Assembly: GCF_000346465.2 (NCBI RefSeq)
Contig: NC_034009.1
Span: 22,406,706 to 22,470,705, forward strand
Direction: 5' to 3'
Origin: Prunus persica
Lineage: Eukaryota > Streptophyta > Magnoliopsida > Rosales > Rosaceae
Length of the DNA stretch: 64,000 bases
Within the stretch, counting starts at the first letter, position 1. Every line of letters begins with the position of its first letter. Below are positions 1 through 10,559 of this stretch, piece after piece. The notes below the pieces were generated by a model. The model was not told where the DNA came from. It ran no database searches and was given only the letters and a program-made list of their open reading frames with translations. A program made the translations under genes and the position numbers.

Positions 1-639
1 TAGTCACCTGCCCGACTTGTCAACACATGTGGTTTGCTAGTTTCTCATTCCCCTGTTGCTTTCGGATTTGATGATATTCTCATATACTCATTGGTATGTG
101 ATTGTACTATATGGATGGTTGCAGGTATTGCTTTCAGGTAACAGGTATGGTTATGTAAGTGTTTGGATGTACAATGATAAACTAATTGAACAGTTAGGTA
201 GATAATTTCATAGCATGATATTCAATTATATAGCTTGTTGAAATCAAGGTAAAGAATGATTCTAAATTTTATTATTGGTTTCACTTTGAACATTTATGTA
301 TTATCTTGATTGTGACTTATGGTAGAAAGAACTACGTATTGCTTGATCCCATAATAAGGGTACATATGCAACCTAGGCTAACCTAGGTGCAGCCGAAAGT
401 TTATAATTTGTCTATCATGTCAGTTATATCTTATTCTTGCAAAACGCTTGGGAAGTAATTATGTTTGCTGCGTATGTGAATTTTTGGGTTTTGAGCCAGT
501 TTCAATGGAGGCTCTGTCAATTTTTTTGGGTAAAAGTCAAGCCCTAAAGTTGTTTTGGAATTATGATAAAAAGGGTATTTTAGTAATTTAGGCCGACACA
601 TGCCTAGTGTCGGATAGGGAGCGGGTTCGTCATGGATTC
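1..639. other. Intergenic, no gene seen
   Basis: No reading frame here looks like a real gene. The only notable sequence is around 330-395, where two CCTAGG palindromes stand 4 bp apart (372-377 and 382-387). They lie inside a stretch that resembles sequence dispersed in plant LTR retrotransposons, but I cannot assign it to a family. Confidence 0.5.
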
Positions 640-2580
640 CAATGGGGAATTCAGGACTGATCCTTTCATGTATGGTTTTAGGAATCAAAGCAATCTCATT
701 TTGTTTATCCACCCTATATGACATTTACCTACAAAGAAACTCTACACAATTCTATAGACATCCTCACCCACAATACTCCAGAATTTTTGGTAAAAAAAAT
801 ACCTGAGAAACTGTTGCGTCCAGGGGCTTTGAGGGCACCCATTTGGAAAGCAATAATAGCCTTAATTTCGTCAAGCGTGACAGGCTCACAGAGTTGCTCA
901 TTCATTTTGTCAGAGATAACGGGGTTCACAAAAACAAATGCATCAGCCAACGTCTTCCATCAGATTGAAAGAGTTGCTGAAAAGGGGATTCAATTGAGGC
1001 TCTGACTTGGGTATCATGGGGTTCAGGATTCTTGTGATTATGTTCCTCATTCTTCTCTAAGAAGTACTATTGTGGAAAAACGTAGTGTTAGAATCTCATT
1101 CCTGTAGTCATTTTATTTTGGATCGTTACCTCCAAAACAGTTCCTCATTCTTCCACAGGCAACTAATCTCTTTTCCAAGCAACTCAATTTGATCACTATT
1201 TGACTCCCAATTCTGTTGAGCCGCATCAAGTTCATTTAATAACTCCTTAACTTTCTTCTGATTATTCAGGAATTTCCACCTACTCCACTCTTTAAGAGCC
1301 TGCCTACATCACATCAAATGAATTCCTCAATTTGTATAGCAGTTTCTCCCATACAAGCCATTCTAACTTTGGTCAACTACCTCTTTACACTTAGGATCAT
1401 CAGCCCAAAAGGCCTCAAATTTGAAAGGTTTCTTATAAGAAAAACTCACTACCTCATCTTCACCAAAATTGGGCAATGATCAGAACCAATAGTAGGGAGG
1501 TGAGTGGCCACTGTGCTAGGCCACATTTCCTATCAAGCCACATCAATTAAAGCTCTATCAAGCCTTTGCTACACCACGAAACCATCTCCCCTCCTACCAC
1601 TCCAAGTAAAATCAAGTCTAGCAAGTACCTTCGTTGATTTTGGCTAAAGACCCTACCTCCTTTCTTTTTAAACGCCTACAGAATCTCATTGTACTCCTTA
1701 ATACATAACCAAGGTAGACCATTAGCACCAATAGCATGATGAATCAATTCCCACCAATCATATTTCTCCTCTCTATAAGGGGTGCCATAAATCTAGGTTG
1801 TATGGAATTCAATTCCGAAATCACAAAACACCAGTATTAAGTCACTCACAAAGCACAAACCTCCAGCAAGCCCACCGGATCAACATAGTGACCATAAGGA
1901 AAACCCATCTCTTTCCCAAGCTTAGACAATCTATTATGTTTTTGCTTGGTCTCCATAAGAAACACAATAAAGGGTCTTTTTGATTTAATGATCTTCCGAA
2001 GAGATTGAATTGTCTGGTTAGACCCCATCCCCTTAGAATTCCAGGAAATGTAACTCATGGTCTCCGTATGGCTATTTGAGGTCAGTCACCGCCGCTGTTT
2101 TTAGTTTCCGAAAGCTCATTGTTTCCACCATGAACATCTGCTTCATGCCTACCCCATTTCAAGTGCAAGTCTGCCTCTGCATGTACATCAGTAAGCCTCA
2201 CTTCAGAAAAATCAAGAACCCTTGCCTTGGAAGACTTTGCCTCCTGTCTTCTAAATGGTCTGGGGTTTTTGAACGAGCGAGTAGTTCTAATTTTTCGACC
2301 CGATTCTATTCTAGGACCCTCACTAGTCTCCTGCATCTTTGAGAGTTATCCCCTTTCCTCATAGACCACACTGGATCTGCATCTCTTTTGAAACTCATCC
2401 TTTCAAAAGCTAAGTCTACACACTTCTCAGGCCCATAACGAAAAGGCTTAGGGATGGTATCAAAGGAATTTTTGAAATTAGGCTCCACTTCACTTTGGGT
2501 ATTATTTAAGCCCAAATCATAACCTTGTTGGCCCACCTCTTTATGCCCAGGGAGATACCAATTAGTGACATAGTGTTGCA
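640..2580 (-). mobile_element. Degenerate LINE (non-LTR retrotransposon), endonuclease plus RT start
   Basis: Minus-strand fragments read in LINE order. At 2058-1846 is the start of an apurinic-type endonuclease (ISWNSKGMG, then IVFLMETKQ). Around 1493-1455 is the endonuclease motif GSDHCPI. At 950-729 is the linker before reverse transcriptase (EPVTLDEIKAIIAFQMG), and near 700-640 the RT start (ALIPKT). The reading frame is broken by many stops and shifts, and the catalytic RT core is not visible, so the copy is dead and 3'-truncated. The 2581-2082 segment upstream of the endonuclease may be the ORF1 tail. Its 5' side touches the LTR of copia-1. Confidence 0.75.
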
Positions 2581-2617
2581 CAAAAGCAATCTGTGAGCGG
2601 GCCCATTAGAGAATAAG

Positions 2618-2908
2618 CCAGAGTATGAGAAGTACCACTGTAATATTGGGAGTGGAATTATATTTCTCTTTGTGGTGTTTACACTGAGAGAATTTCTCCT
2701 CAGATAGACTTTACTCTTTCTCTTCTTTCTGACTCTCACTCTATTCTCTTCTCTCTTTCGTGTGTGTTTACAAGCAAATATAATGCCTATTTATAGGCAA
2801 GCAAATGGCTTTTAAGGGAGACATAATGATTTCTCCCCAACATCATAATTCCATCTTTTGACTAATACCATCTAGCTTTATCTATGTGGGCTTCACTTCT
2901 TTATAACA
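2618..2908 (-). repeat. copia-1 3' LTR
   Basis: Nearly identical to 8797-9088. In minus orientation it starts TGTTATAAAG at 2908, directly after a purine-rich tract. It contains a TATA-like TATAAATAGG segment and CT-rich runs. The inner border is exact; the outer border at 2618 is approximate. Confidence 0.88.
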
Positions 2909-2920
2909 CTCCCCCTTGAA
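2909..2920 (-). other. copia-1 polypurine tract
   Basis: Minus strand reads CAAGGGGGAG immediately before the TG of the 3' LTR. This is the usual plus-strand primer site of copia elements. Confidence 0.85.
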
Positions 2921-2940
2921 GACTACATGTCCCTAGATTG

Positions 2941-3112
2941 GTTGCCTCATTAAAACCTTGCTTGGAAAAACCCAGTCGGAAAAAACCTAAGCGAAGGAAA
3001 AAGAGTACAACTTTATTTGGGACATAAGGGTAATGCGCTCATGTTGCCTCGTTAAAACCTTGCTAGGAAAAACCCGGTGGGAAAAACCCTAGTCGAAGGA
3101 AAAAGAGTACAA
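2941..3112 (-). repeat. Direct repeat in copia-1 3' untranslated region
   Basis: Two 70-bp units, 2941-3010 and 3043-3112, each begin GTTGCCTC on the plus strand and end AAGAGTACAA, separated by 32 bp. They share a TTAAAACCTTGCT core followed by GGAAAAACCC blocks. They sit between the RNase H end and the polypurine tract, outside the coding region. Confidence 0.85.
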
Positions 3113-3260
3113 CGCGCATATGTCCTGTGTTAGAGGACTCTTGAATGCTCCCCCTGATTTTGCATGCTCCAACTTGATTGCTTGCAGAGTTGTCGTAATC
3201 CGATGCCATGCACTAACTTTTGGAATGTACATTTCGGCAATGATTTGGTGAAGAGATCTG

Positions 3261-4926
3261 CTAGGTTATCGCTGAGCGGATTTGTTTGACTTTGATTTCT
3301 TGACTCTTCTGGAGCTCATGTGTGTAGAAAAACTTTGGTGATATGTGCTTAGTCCTGTCACCCTTGATATACCCTCTTGTGATCTGAGCAATATAAGCTG
3401 CATTGTCCTCATTGAGGATTGTCGGAGTGTCTGTTGCTGAGGGTATGGCACATGTGCTTCGGATGTGATGGATCACCGACTTTAACCAAACGCATTCACG
3501 ACTAGCTTCATGGAGGCCAAGTATTTGAGTGATTGGAAGATGTGGCCACTAGTGTTTGTTTTGTTGAGCGCCATGAGATTGCAGTTCCTCCACATGTAAA
3601 TACATACCTAGTCTGTGATCGTCCTTGATGTGGATCAGAGAGATATCTTGCATCAGCATACCCAACAATACTCTGGGCATTGGTCGATTCACTGGAATAG
3701 AATAAGCCCATGTCTGTTGTCCCACGAAGGTATCGTAGAACATGTTTGATGCCGGTCCAATGTCGCCTTGTTGGAGCAGAACTATACTTTGCTAACAGAT
3801 TTACTGAAAATGATATGTCTGGTCTGGTACATTGTGCTAAGTACAATAAAACACCTATTGCACTAAGATATGGTACTTCTGGGCCAAGGACCATTTCATC
3901 ATCCCCTTTTGGACGATATGGGTCTTTCTTAGTGTCAAGCGACCGAACGACCATTGGAGTGCTAAGTGGATGGGCTTTATCCATGCCAAACTGTTTCAAT
4001 ACTTTTTCAGTATAAGTTGATTGGTGCACCAAAATTCCATTAGCACTGTGCTCAATCTGCAAGCCAAGACAATATTTTGTCTTTCCAAGGTCTTTCATCT
4101 CAAACTCATGTTTCATATAATCAACAGTATTTTGGAGCTCTTCATAAGTTCCAATTAGATTCATGTCGTCGACATATCCTGCCACTATCGCAAATCCAGA
4201 CTCTGATTTCTTAATAAACACACATGGGCAAATAGGATCATTTGTGTATCCTTCCTTTAGTAAATACTTACTGAGACGATTGTACCACATTCGCTCAAAT
4301 TGTTTTAGCCCATATAATGATCTTCTCAAGTTAACTGAGAACATGCCATGTGGTTTATTTATGGCTGCTTCAGGCAGCTTGAATCCTTCTGGGACTTTCA
4401 TGTATATATTTGTATCCAATTCTCCATACAGATATGCGGTAATGACATCCATGAGTCTCATTTCAAGTTTTTCTGAAACCGTCAAACTTATTAAGTAACG
4501 AAATGTAATTGTGTCCATTACTGGAGAGTACGTTTCCACATAATCAATTCCAGGTCTTTGTGAAAAACCTTGCGCAATGAGTCGCGCTTTATACCTTAAG
4601 ATCTCATTTTTCTCATTGCGCTTTCTTATAAATACCCACTTGTAACCTATAGGGTTCACATTGGGTGGAGTTGGAACAATAGGTCCAAAAACACTCTTAT
4701 TTTTCAAAGAATTTAATTCTGCATGGATTGCATTTTTCCACTTAGGCCAATCTTGCCTCTGTGTGCATTCATCAATAGAGCACGGCTCAATATCATCATC
4801 TTTTATGATCTCAGCAGCCACTGAGAATGCAAATATATCATCGATGATCATCTCGTTTCTATTCCACAATTCATCAGTGGACGTATAATTTATGGAGATT
4901 TCTTGACTTTCAGGTACAGTTGCCAC
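3261..4926 (-). pseudogene. copia-1 reverse transcriptase / RNase H region
   Basis: The long frame 4926-3508 encodes the copia-type RT: WKNAIHAELNSL at the start, GYKWVFIRK, YKARLIAQGF, and the catalytic YVDDM. It is followed by the connection region and RNase H start (VGYADARYLSDP). The RNase H tail (EDNAAYIAQ, then KGDRTKHI) continues at 3476-3261 in another frame, so one frameshift lies near 3480-3510. The frame also differs from the integrase upstream, with a shift near 4960-4975. The product cannot be made as one protein. Confidence 0.9.
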
Positions 4927-6740
4927 TCCAGGGGCACTTGTCTCACTAATGACATTTTCCTTTTCAGGAAGTACCTATCCCTCTTGGGGGCATTTGAATT
5001 ATGAATTGCAGGCTCTCCATTTATTTCATTTTGATTCATTTTAGCCATCAACTTCCTCTTTCGAGGAACTGAATCCTTTAAGCCTAGTGGTCTGCCACGC
5101 TTCAGGCGTGCAGCAGGTAAACCATTTACTAGCACATTGCTTTGTCCATTATGGACATCAATTCGTGCGGGTGCATTTGCAGCTGGGATATGAGATTTCG
5201 TCACCTTTGCTGCATCATTAAATGCATCTGGCATCTGATTTGCAATACTTTGGAGGTGAACGATCCTTCTTACTTTATTTTCGCATTGAGCAGTACGAGG
5301 ATCGAGATGAGACAATGTGGGTACATTCCATGATAATTCATGTTGTTCTTCAGGAATGAGTTTGCCTTCTTCTTTAGACACATATTTTTTTCCCCCTAAT
5401 GGTGGGAAGATTGTCTCATCAAAATGACAATCCGCAAACCGTGCGGTAAAAATATCACCCGTCAGGGGTTCCAGATATCTGATGATAGATGGTGAATCAA
5501 AACCAACACAAATTCCCAATCTGCGTTGAGGGCCCATCTTAGTACGTTGCGATGGTGCAATGGGCACATATACCGCACACCCAAAAACTCTTAAATGTGA
5601 AATGTTTGGTTGATTCCCCAATACAAGTTGTATTGGAGAATATTGATTGTTGGCAACGGGCCTCAATCGCACAAGTGATGCTGCATGTAAAATGGCATAT
5701 CCCCAAGCAGAAACTGGCAACTCTGTTTTCATTAACAAAGTGCGTGCTATCAACTAAAGACGCTTAATTAAAGCTTTTGCCAAGCCATTTTGAGTATGCA
5801 CATGGGGAACAGGATGTTCAATGTCAATGCCTAGTGACATGCAGTAGTCATCAAAAGTCTGAGATGTAAATTCACCAGCATTATCGAGTCTGATTGACTT
5901 AATAGGATAATCTGGGAATTAGGCTCGTAATTTAATTATCTGAGCCAAAAGTCTAGCAAATGTCATATTCCGAGTGGACAAAAGACAAACATGTGACCAT
6001 TGGGTAGATGCGTCCACCAAGACCATAAAGCACCGAAATGGTCCACATGGGGGATGAATAGGTCCATAAATGTCCCCTTGAATTCTCTGCAAAAATGATG
6101 GAGACTCAACATCAACCTTTGGTTGTGATGGTCTGATCACCAACTTCCCTTGTGAACAAGCTTGGCAAAAGATGTCACTTAATAACATAATGTGTTTAGT
6201 CAACAAGGGATGTCCTTTAAAGTTGGTGATGATCCTGCGCATCATGGTGGATCCAGGATGACCCAACCTATCATGCCAAAGCTTAAAAGCATTTGAGTCA
6301 ATGGACTCTTGGTCCATGACACTATGTGCCTCAATTGTCCGTATGGTTGTATAATACAACCCTGATGAGAGAGCACAAAGCTTCTCCAATATACGCTTTT
6401 GGGTATCACTGGAGGTAATGCAAAGATATTCCATGTTTTCCTCTTTCTTTGTTTCAACATGGTAGCCATTCAAACGTATATCTTTGAAACTCAACGGATT
6501 CCTTCTAGAGTTAGATGAATACAAAGCATCTGGAATGGACAGTATTGTTCCATTTGGTAACATAATTTGGGCTATTCCTGAGCCTTCAATCAGATCTGTA
6601 GGACCTGATATGGTTGTTACCTTTACTTTTGTAAGCATTAATTTTGAGAAATACTTCCGATCTTGAAGGATCGTATGAGTAGTCGCGCTGTCTGCGAGAC
6701 AAATATCTTTGCCATACCCTTTGTTTTGAGAGCATCCATA
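4890..6740 (-). pseudogene. copia-1 protease and integrase region
   Basis: Going 6740 to 4890 on the minus strand, the protease active site reads ADSATTH (about 6700). Next come the GAG-pre-integrase zinc motif (HDRLGHP ... CQACSQGK) and the integrase core: DIYGP with the first Asp, then DNAGEF with the second Asp near 5880. The integrase C-terminal part (GYAILHAASLVRLRP, VFGCAVYVP) follows. Two in-frame stops, near 5919 and 5754, interrupt the integrase, and the frame shifts before RT. Confidence 0.9.
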
Positions 6741-6868
6741 ATTTACATCTATGCCTTCAAATAAGTAAAATAAGTTGAATCAATAAAGAAGAAAACATTA
6801 CCACTTTTATTGGATTGAAATGAAAATTAAACAACACTTCAGCTAATACAAATAGTACATTAAGAAAT

Positions 6869-7870
6869 TTAATCTAATTCGGACTCATAAGCTTCATTCC
6901 CTCTTTCAGTAACAAAATCAGAAACATCCAGATGCGTCTTGTTTAGCTGACGCGATATTTCTAATGAGCCATCTGTGGCTGGCGAAACATGATCAATGTA
7001 ATTTATCTCCACTTTCCTGTTCTTAAGTGAAGCTTGATAAAGATCTGCCAAATGCTTGGGCGTATGACATGCACGCACCCAATGTCCCTTTGTACTACAT
7101 CTGTGACAAGTGCTTTTAACATTTCTAGGCACATGGCTCGTCTGTGCCTTTCCCTTATTACGGGATGCATTTTTGCCATCCGTGGATGGACCACTCCTTG
7201 GACTTAAACCCTCTGAACGAGCACCATGATCTTTTCTGCTTCCTTGCCAGCGGCCACGCTTGCTCCCTCGCCCACGTTTGTGGATACTGCCACGAGATGA
7301 AGTGGCATTGACTTCCTGAGATGCAGCATTTATTTCAGGAAGTAGTGCTGAGCCCGTTGGGCGAGATTGGTGATTCTTTAATAAGAGCTCATTATTCTGC
7401 TCAGCTAACAAGAGGCAAGATACAAGTTCCGAGTACTTCTTGAAACTGCTATGTCTGTATTCCTCCTCAAATATATTTTCCCCACATAGCCTCATTAATG
7501 AGGTAATTCTGTGCATAACAGAGTTATACTCGGACACTAACTTGAAATCTTGAAATCTCAAGTGAGTCCATTCGTATCTAGCTCTTGGGAGAGTCACCAT
7601 CCTCTGGTGATCGTATCTTTCACCTAGAGCTTTCCATAGAACCAACGGTTCATCAACCACCACATATTCGCACTTCAGCGCTTCATGGATGTGGCGGCGA
7701 AGAAAGATCATGGCCTTCGCATTCTCTTCAGGCAAAGCATCATTCTCATCTACAATTGTTTGTCCGAGGCCATTGGCTAGTAGATGGATTTTGGCATCTA
7801 GGACCCATGATAAATAGTTGTCCCCGGAAAGGTCCAAGGCAGCAAACTCTAGTTTTGCCAAATTTGCCAT
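6869..7870 (-). CDS. copia-1 gag-like protein
   Basis: Capsid/nucleocapsid part of the copia-1 polyprotein. The likely start is the ATG at 7870 (MANLAKLEF), which matches how this group of copia gags begins; an upstream in-frame start at 7927 is less likely. The UBN2-type gag domain holds the LSGDNYLSW and LWKALGERYDHQ motifs. It is followed by a basic Arg/Gly-rich stretch and a CCHC knuckle (CHRCSTKGHWVRAC). The frame ends in a stop before the protease, whereas copia elements normally read straight through, so this is probably decay rather than a true separate gag. Confidence 0.85.
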   Translation of the reverse strand: MANLAKLEFAALDLSGDNYLSWVLDAKIHLLANGLGQTIVDENDALPEENAKAMIFLRRHIHEALKCEYVVVDEPLVLWKALGERYDHQRMVTLPRARYEWTHLRFQDFKLVSEYNSVMHRITSLMRLCGENIFEEEYRHSSFKKYSELVSCLLLAEQNNELLLKNHQSRPTGSALLPEINAASQEVNATSSRGSIHKRGRGSKRGRWQGSRKDHGARSEGLSPRSGPSTDGKNASRNKGKAQTSHVPRNVKSTCHRCSTKGHWVRACHTPKHLADLYQASLKNRKVEINYIDHVSPATDGSLEISRQLNKTHLDVSDFVTERGNEAYESELD

Positions 7871-7979
7871 CCGAAACTTTAGGCTCGGGATCTGGGACAT
7901 TAAATCACTTATTAATAGGAATTTCAAGTCCTCATTATTCAGGTATATTAATTGATAATAAAAATAAAGTGCTATGAAT

Positions 7980-8400
7980 TTGCTGGTATAGACGATAAAC
8001 CCGCACCATACCTTAAATAAAATTAAATATGCAGTAAAGTAAATTCATGAAGTAAATTGCTTGCTATATGGACGTTAATTCCGCACCATACTTTAAATAA
8101 AAGTAAATATGCGGTAAAGTAAATTTATAAAGTATGAGGGTTAATTCCACATCATACTTTAAATAAAAGTAAATGTTCGGTAAAGTAAATTCATTAAGTA
8201 TGAGGGTTAATTTCACATCATATTTTTAATAAAAGTAAATGTGCTTGTATGAGCACTAATTCTGTTCCATACTTTTTAAATAAAAGTAAAGGTAGCTGTG
8301 TGGACGATAAATCCGGGCCACACCTTTAAATAAATATTGCCGTATGGGTAATAAACCTACTCCATACCATAAATAAAATAAATGTGGGGATAAAAAAACC
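7980..8400 (-). repeat. Degenerate tandem repeats in copia-1 5' leader
   Basis: About seven imperfect units of roughly 55-70 bp each carry CCATACTTTAAATAAA-type cores on the plus strand, followed by AGTAAAT and a GTAAAGTAAATT spacer. They fill the untranslated leader between the 5' LTR/primer site and gag. No protein is encoded. Confidence 0.8.
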
Positions 8401-8759
8401 ACCACCTAATATATATGAAGTGCATAATATATCATATATTGTGGGCAATATAATTGCGCCACACTATTCAAGATATAATAGATGGGTTTTAAGATCACAC
8501 CATCATTTTATTACATTAATTTGTGTTACAACGCGATGGGTAAAAAAAATTACACTACCATAAAATCACAGAATGAGGTATATTACGTTACAAAGAAATA
8601 AATTAAACAAGCATAACAACATAAAAATTGTGAGAACACAAAAAAGAAAGTTTGCATGTCGTCGTAGTAGTAAAGTGAGAGTAGACATATGACAGAGAGG
8701 AGACAGAGAAATAACCACATAGTGTTGAGTTGGGAGGAATTCAAAAATAAAAAGGAGAT

Positions 8760-8796
8760 ACTATCGTGCTGATAACGTGTTATAAAACTAAAATAA
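8760..8796 (-). other. copia-1 candidate primer-binding region
   Basis: Directly inside the 5' LTR the minus strand reads ATAACACGTTATCAGCACGA. This motif is commonly seen at the same place in plant copia leaders. It is not the usual TGGTATCAGAGC; which tRNA part it pairs with cannot be settled here. Confidence 0.5.
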
Positions 8797-9088
8797 CCAG
8801 AGTATGAGAAGTACCACTATAATATTGGGAGTGGAATTATATTTCTCTTTGTGGTGTTTACACTTACAGAATTTCTCCTCATATAGACTTTACTCTTTCT
8901 CTTCTCTCTAACTCTCACTCTGTTCTTTTCTCTCTTTCGTGTTTGTTTACAAGCAAATATAATGCCTATTTATAGGCAAAGCAAATGGCTTTTAAGGGAG
9001 ACATAATAATTTCTCCCCAACATCATAATTTCATCTTTTAACTAATATCATCTAGCTTTATCTATGTGGGCTTCACTTCTCTATAACA
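8797..9088 (-). repeat. copia-1 5' LTR
   Basis: Matches 2618-2908 with about 15 differences. It ends ATAACA on the plus strand at 9088, only 215 bp from the ATG of the plus-strand SET gene, so its promoter region points away from that gene. Confidence 0.88.
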
Positions 9089-9229
9089 CTAAGTTAATTT
9101 TAAGGTTATTTAGTAGTATTCTTAAAATAACCTGAAGAAGAAGGGAACGGAGGAGGACCAAAAAAAAAAAGAAGAAGGAAAAGGAGGAGGAAAAAAAAAA
9201 AACCGGGAAATGGGAAACAAAAAGGAGAG

Positions 9230-9238
9230 AAAACCCTA
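9230..9238 (+). promoter_or_regulatory. telo-box in the 5' leader of the SET gene
   Basis: AAACCCTAA lies 65 bp before the ATG, inside a purine-rich leader. Telo-boxes are known in promoters of plant growth and translation genes; function here is inferred. Confidence 0.45.
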
Positions 9239-9302
9239 AAAAAAACGGCGGTGGAACTCTCCGAGTATCTGAGACTGAAGCGTCTGAAAAGCGTAGACGC
9301 AA

Positions 9303-10559
9303 ATGGAAATGACAAAAGACTTATTGAGGGTAACAGAGAAAGAAGGGAGAGGGAGGGCGTTGGTGGCGGCTCAGCCACTGAAGGGCGGTCAAATCGTTCT
9401 CAGAGACTCTCCAATCCTCCTATACTCTGCTCTTCCTCTCATCTCTCCTTCTCTTCACCCTTACTGTAACCACTGCTTCAAAACCCTAAAGCAACCTCAA
9501 CCTCAAGCTGCTGGTTCTTCAGCTTGTGTATGTCCATGGTGTTCACACCATGCCTTCTGCAGTTCCAATTGCCTCTCCTCTGCTCTCTCCTATTCCCACT
9601 CTCCTTGGGTCTGCCAAGCCCTCCGCCGCCTCCGCGACTCCCCTTCCCCTCTCTCCGACCAACCGCTGGAGCGTCAGGTCCAGGCCCGCTTCCTCATCGC
9701 CGCCTACAACCTCGCAATCGTTTCCCCGTTCAATTTCCAGATGCTCTTGTCTCTCCAGGGCCAGCCAGACGACTCGGCCGCCGCCGACACCACCGCGGCT
9801 GCGCACTTTCTGCATTATCTCATCTCTTCCCTCTGCGCTCCTCCTCCCGCTCTCCAAGAGCAGCAGCTGTTTTCGGCGGACCTCTCGGCGGCTCTGCTGG
9901 CCAAGGACAAGCTAAATGCCTTTGGATTAATGGAGCCCTTCTCGGAAACTTCGCAGAGGTCCAGCAGAGCCTACGCCATTTATCCAAAGGCTTCGTTCTT
10001 CAACCACGATTGCCTCCCCAATGCCTGCAGATTCGATTATGTCGACGCTGACGGCGACCGCAACACCGATATGGTGATCAGGATGATCCATGATGTTCCG
10101 GCGGGAAGGGAGATTTGCTTGAGCTATTTTCCGGTGAACCAGAGTTATTCTAACCGGCAGAGGACTTTGGCGGAGGACTATGGGTTTGCTTGTCAATGTG
10201 ATCGCTGCAAGGTCGAAGCCAATTGGTCTGATAATGAGGAAAACATTGAGGGTGAGGAAGAAGCAGAGGGCATGGACGAGGACCAAGACCAGGAAATGGA
10301 AGCAGCCTCAGAATCAGAACCAGAGTCGGGTAGTGACATTGAAGAAGCCCAAGCCCAAGTGGAATCTGATTTCCCACACGCCTATTTCTTCCTCAGTTTC
10401 ATGTGTAATAGAACCAATTGCTGGGGCACTCTGGCCCCTTTGCCCCCCAAAGATGATGGAACTCCTTCTAATGTAATGGAATGCAATGTCTGTGGCCACC
10501 TGAAGAAAGATGAAGAGATCAGTGGTCATGGTCATGATGGGCTCTCAATCGATGGCTAA
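9303..10559 (+). CDS. ASHR2: SET/MYND-type lysine methyltransferase, ASHR2-like
   Basis: Single-exon frame of 418 aa, close to the length of Arabidopsis ASHR2 (SMYD-like group). A cysteine-rich MYND-type finger spans about residues 55-104 (YCNHCFK, CPWC, FCSSNC) inside a split SET domain. The SET core has NHDCLPN at 234-240 and GREICLSYF at 269-276. The post-SET zinc cluster CQCDRC is at 297-302, with further Cys pairs at 368/373 and 394/397. An acidic stretch (about 311-350) separates these, and a Pro-rich run near 180 is probably a loop. The family transfers methyl from S-adenosylmethionine to lysine; the substrate of ASHR2 is not established. The start fits an upstream leader with a telo-box. 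A copia LTR lies 215 bp upstream. Confidence 0.9.
   Translation: MEMTKDLLRVTEKEGRGRALVAAQPLKGGQIVLRDSPILLYSALPLISPSLHPYCNHCFKTLKQPQPQAAGSSACVCPWCSHHAFCSSNCLSSALSYSHSPWVCQALRRLRDSPSPLSDQPLERQVQARFLIAAYNLAIVSPFNFQMLLSLQGQPDDSAAADTTAAAHFLHYLISSLCAPPPALQEQQLFSADLSAALLAKDKLNAFGLMEPFSETSQRSSRAYAIYPKASFFNHDCLPNACRFDYVDADGDRNTDMVIRMIHDVPAGREICLSYFPVNQSYSNRQRTLAEDYGFACQCDRCKVEANWSDNEENIEGEEEAEGMDEDQDQEMEAASESEPESGSDIEEAQAQVESDFPHAYFFLSFMCNRTNCWGTLAPLPPKDDGTPSNVMECNVCGHLKKDEEISGHGHDGLSIDG

Larger units (their letters stand above)
2618..9088 (-). mobile_element. Ty1/copia LTR retrotransposon (copia-1), decayed but full length
   Basis: Two LTRs of about 290 bp face the same way and enclose gag, protease, integrase, RT and RNase H in copia order on the minus strand. 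Comparing the LTRs by eye gives about 15 differences (roughly 5%), so the insertion is not recent. The 5' LTR is the right-hand one. Flanks read ATAAG on the left and CTAAG on the right, a possible imperfect 5-bp target duplication. If so, the LTR end is non-canonical (CTCTGG instead of CA). Several stops and frameshifts break the polyprotein. Confidence 0.92.

Noticed and set aside
9106..9378. Minus-strand frame rich in Phe/Ser over the SET gene start
   Set aside because: Antisense of a purine-rich leader and the first codons of the SET gene; composition only.
9524..10051. Overlapping plus-strand frames inside the SET gene
   Set aside because: Shadows of the GC-rich SET coding sequence; no family features.
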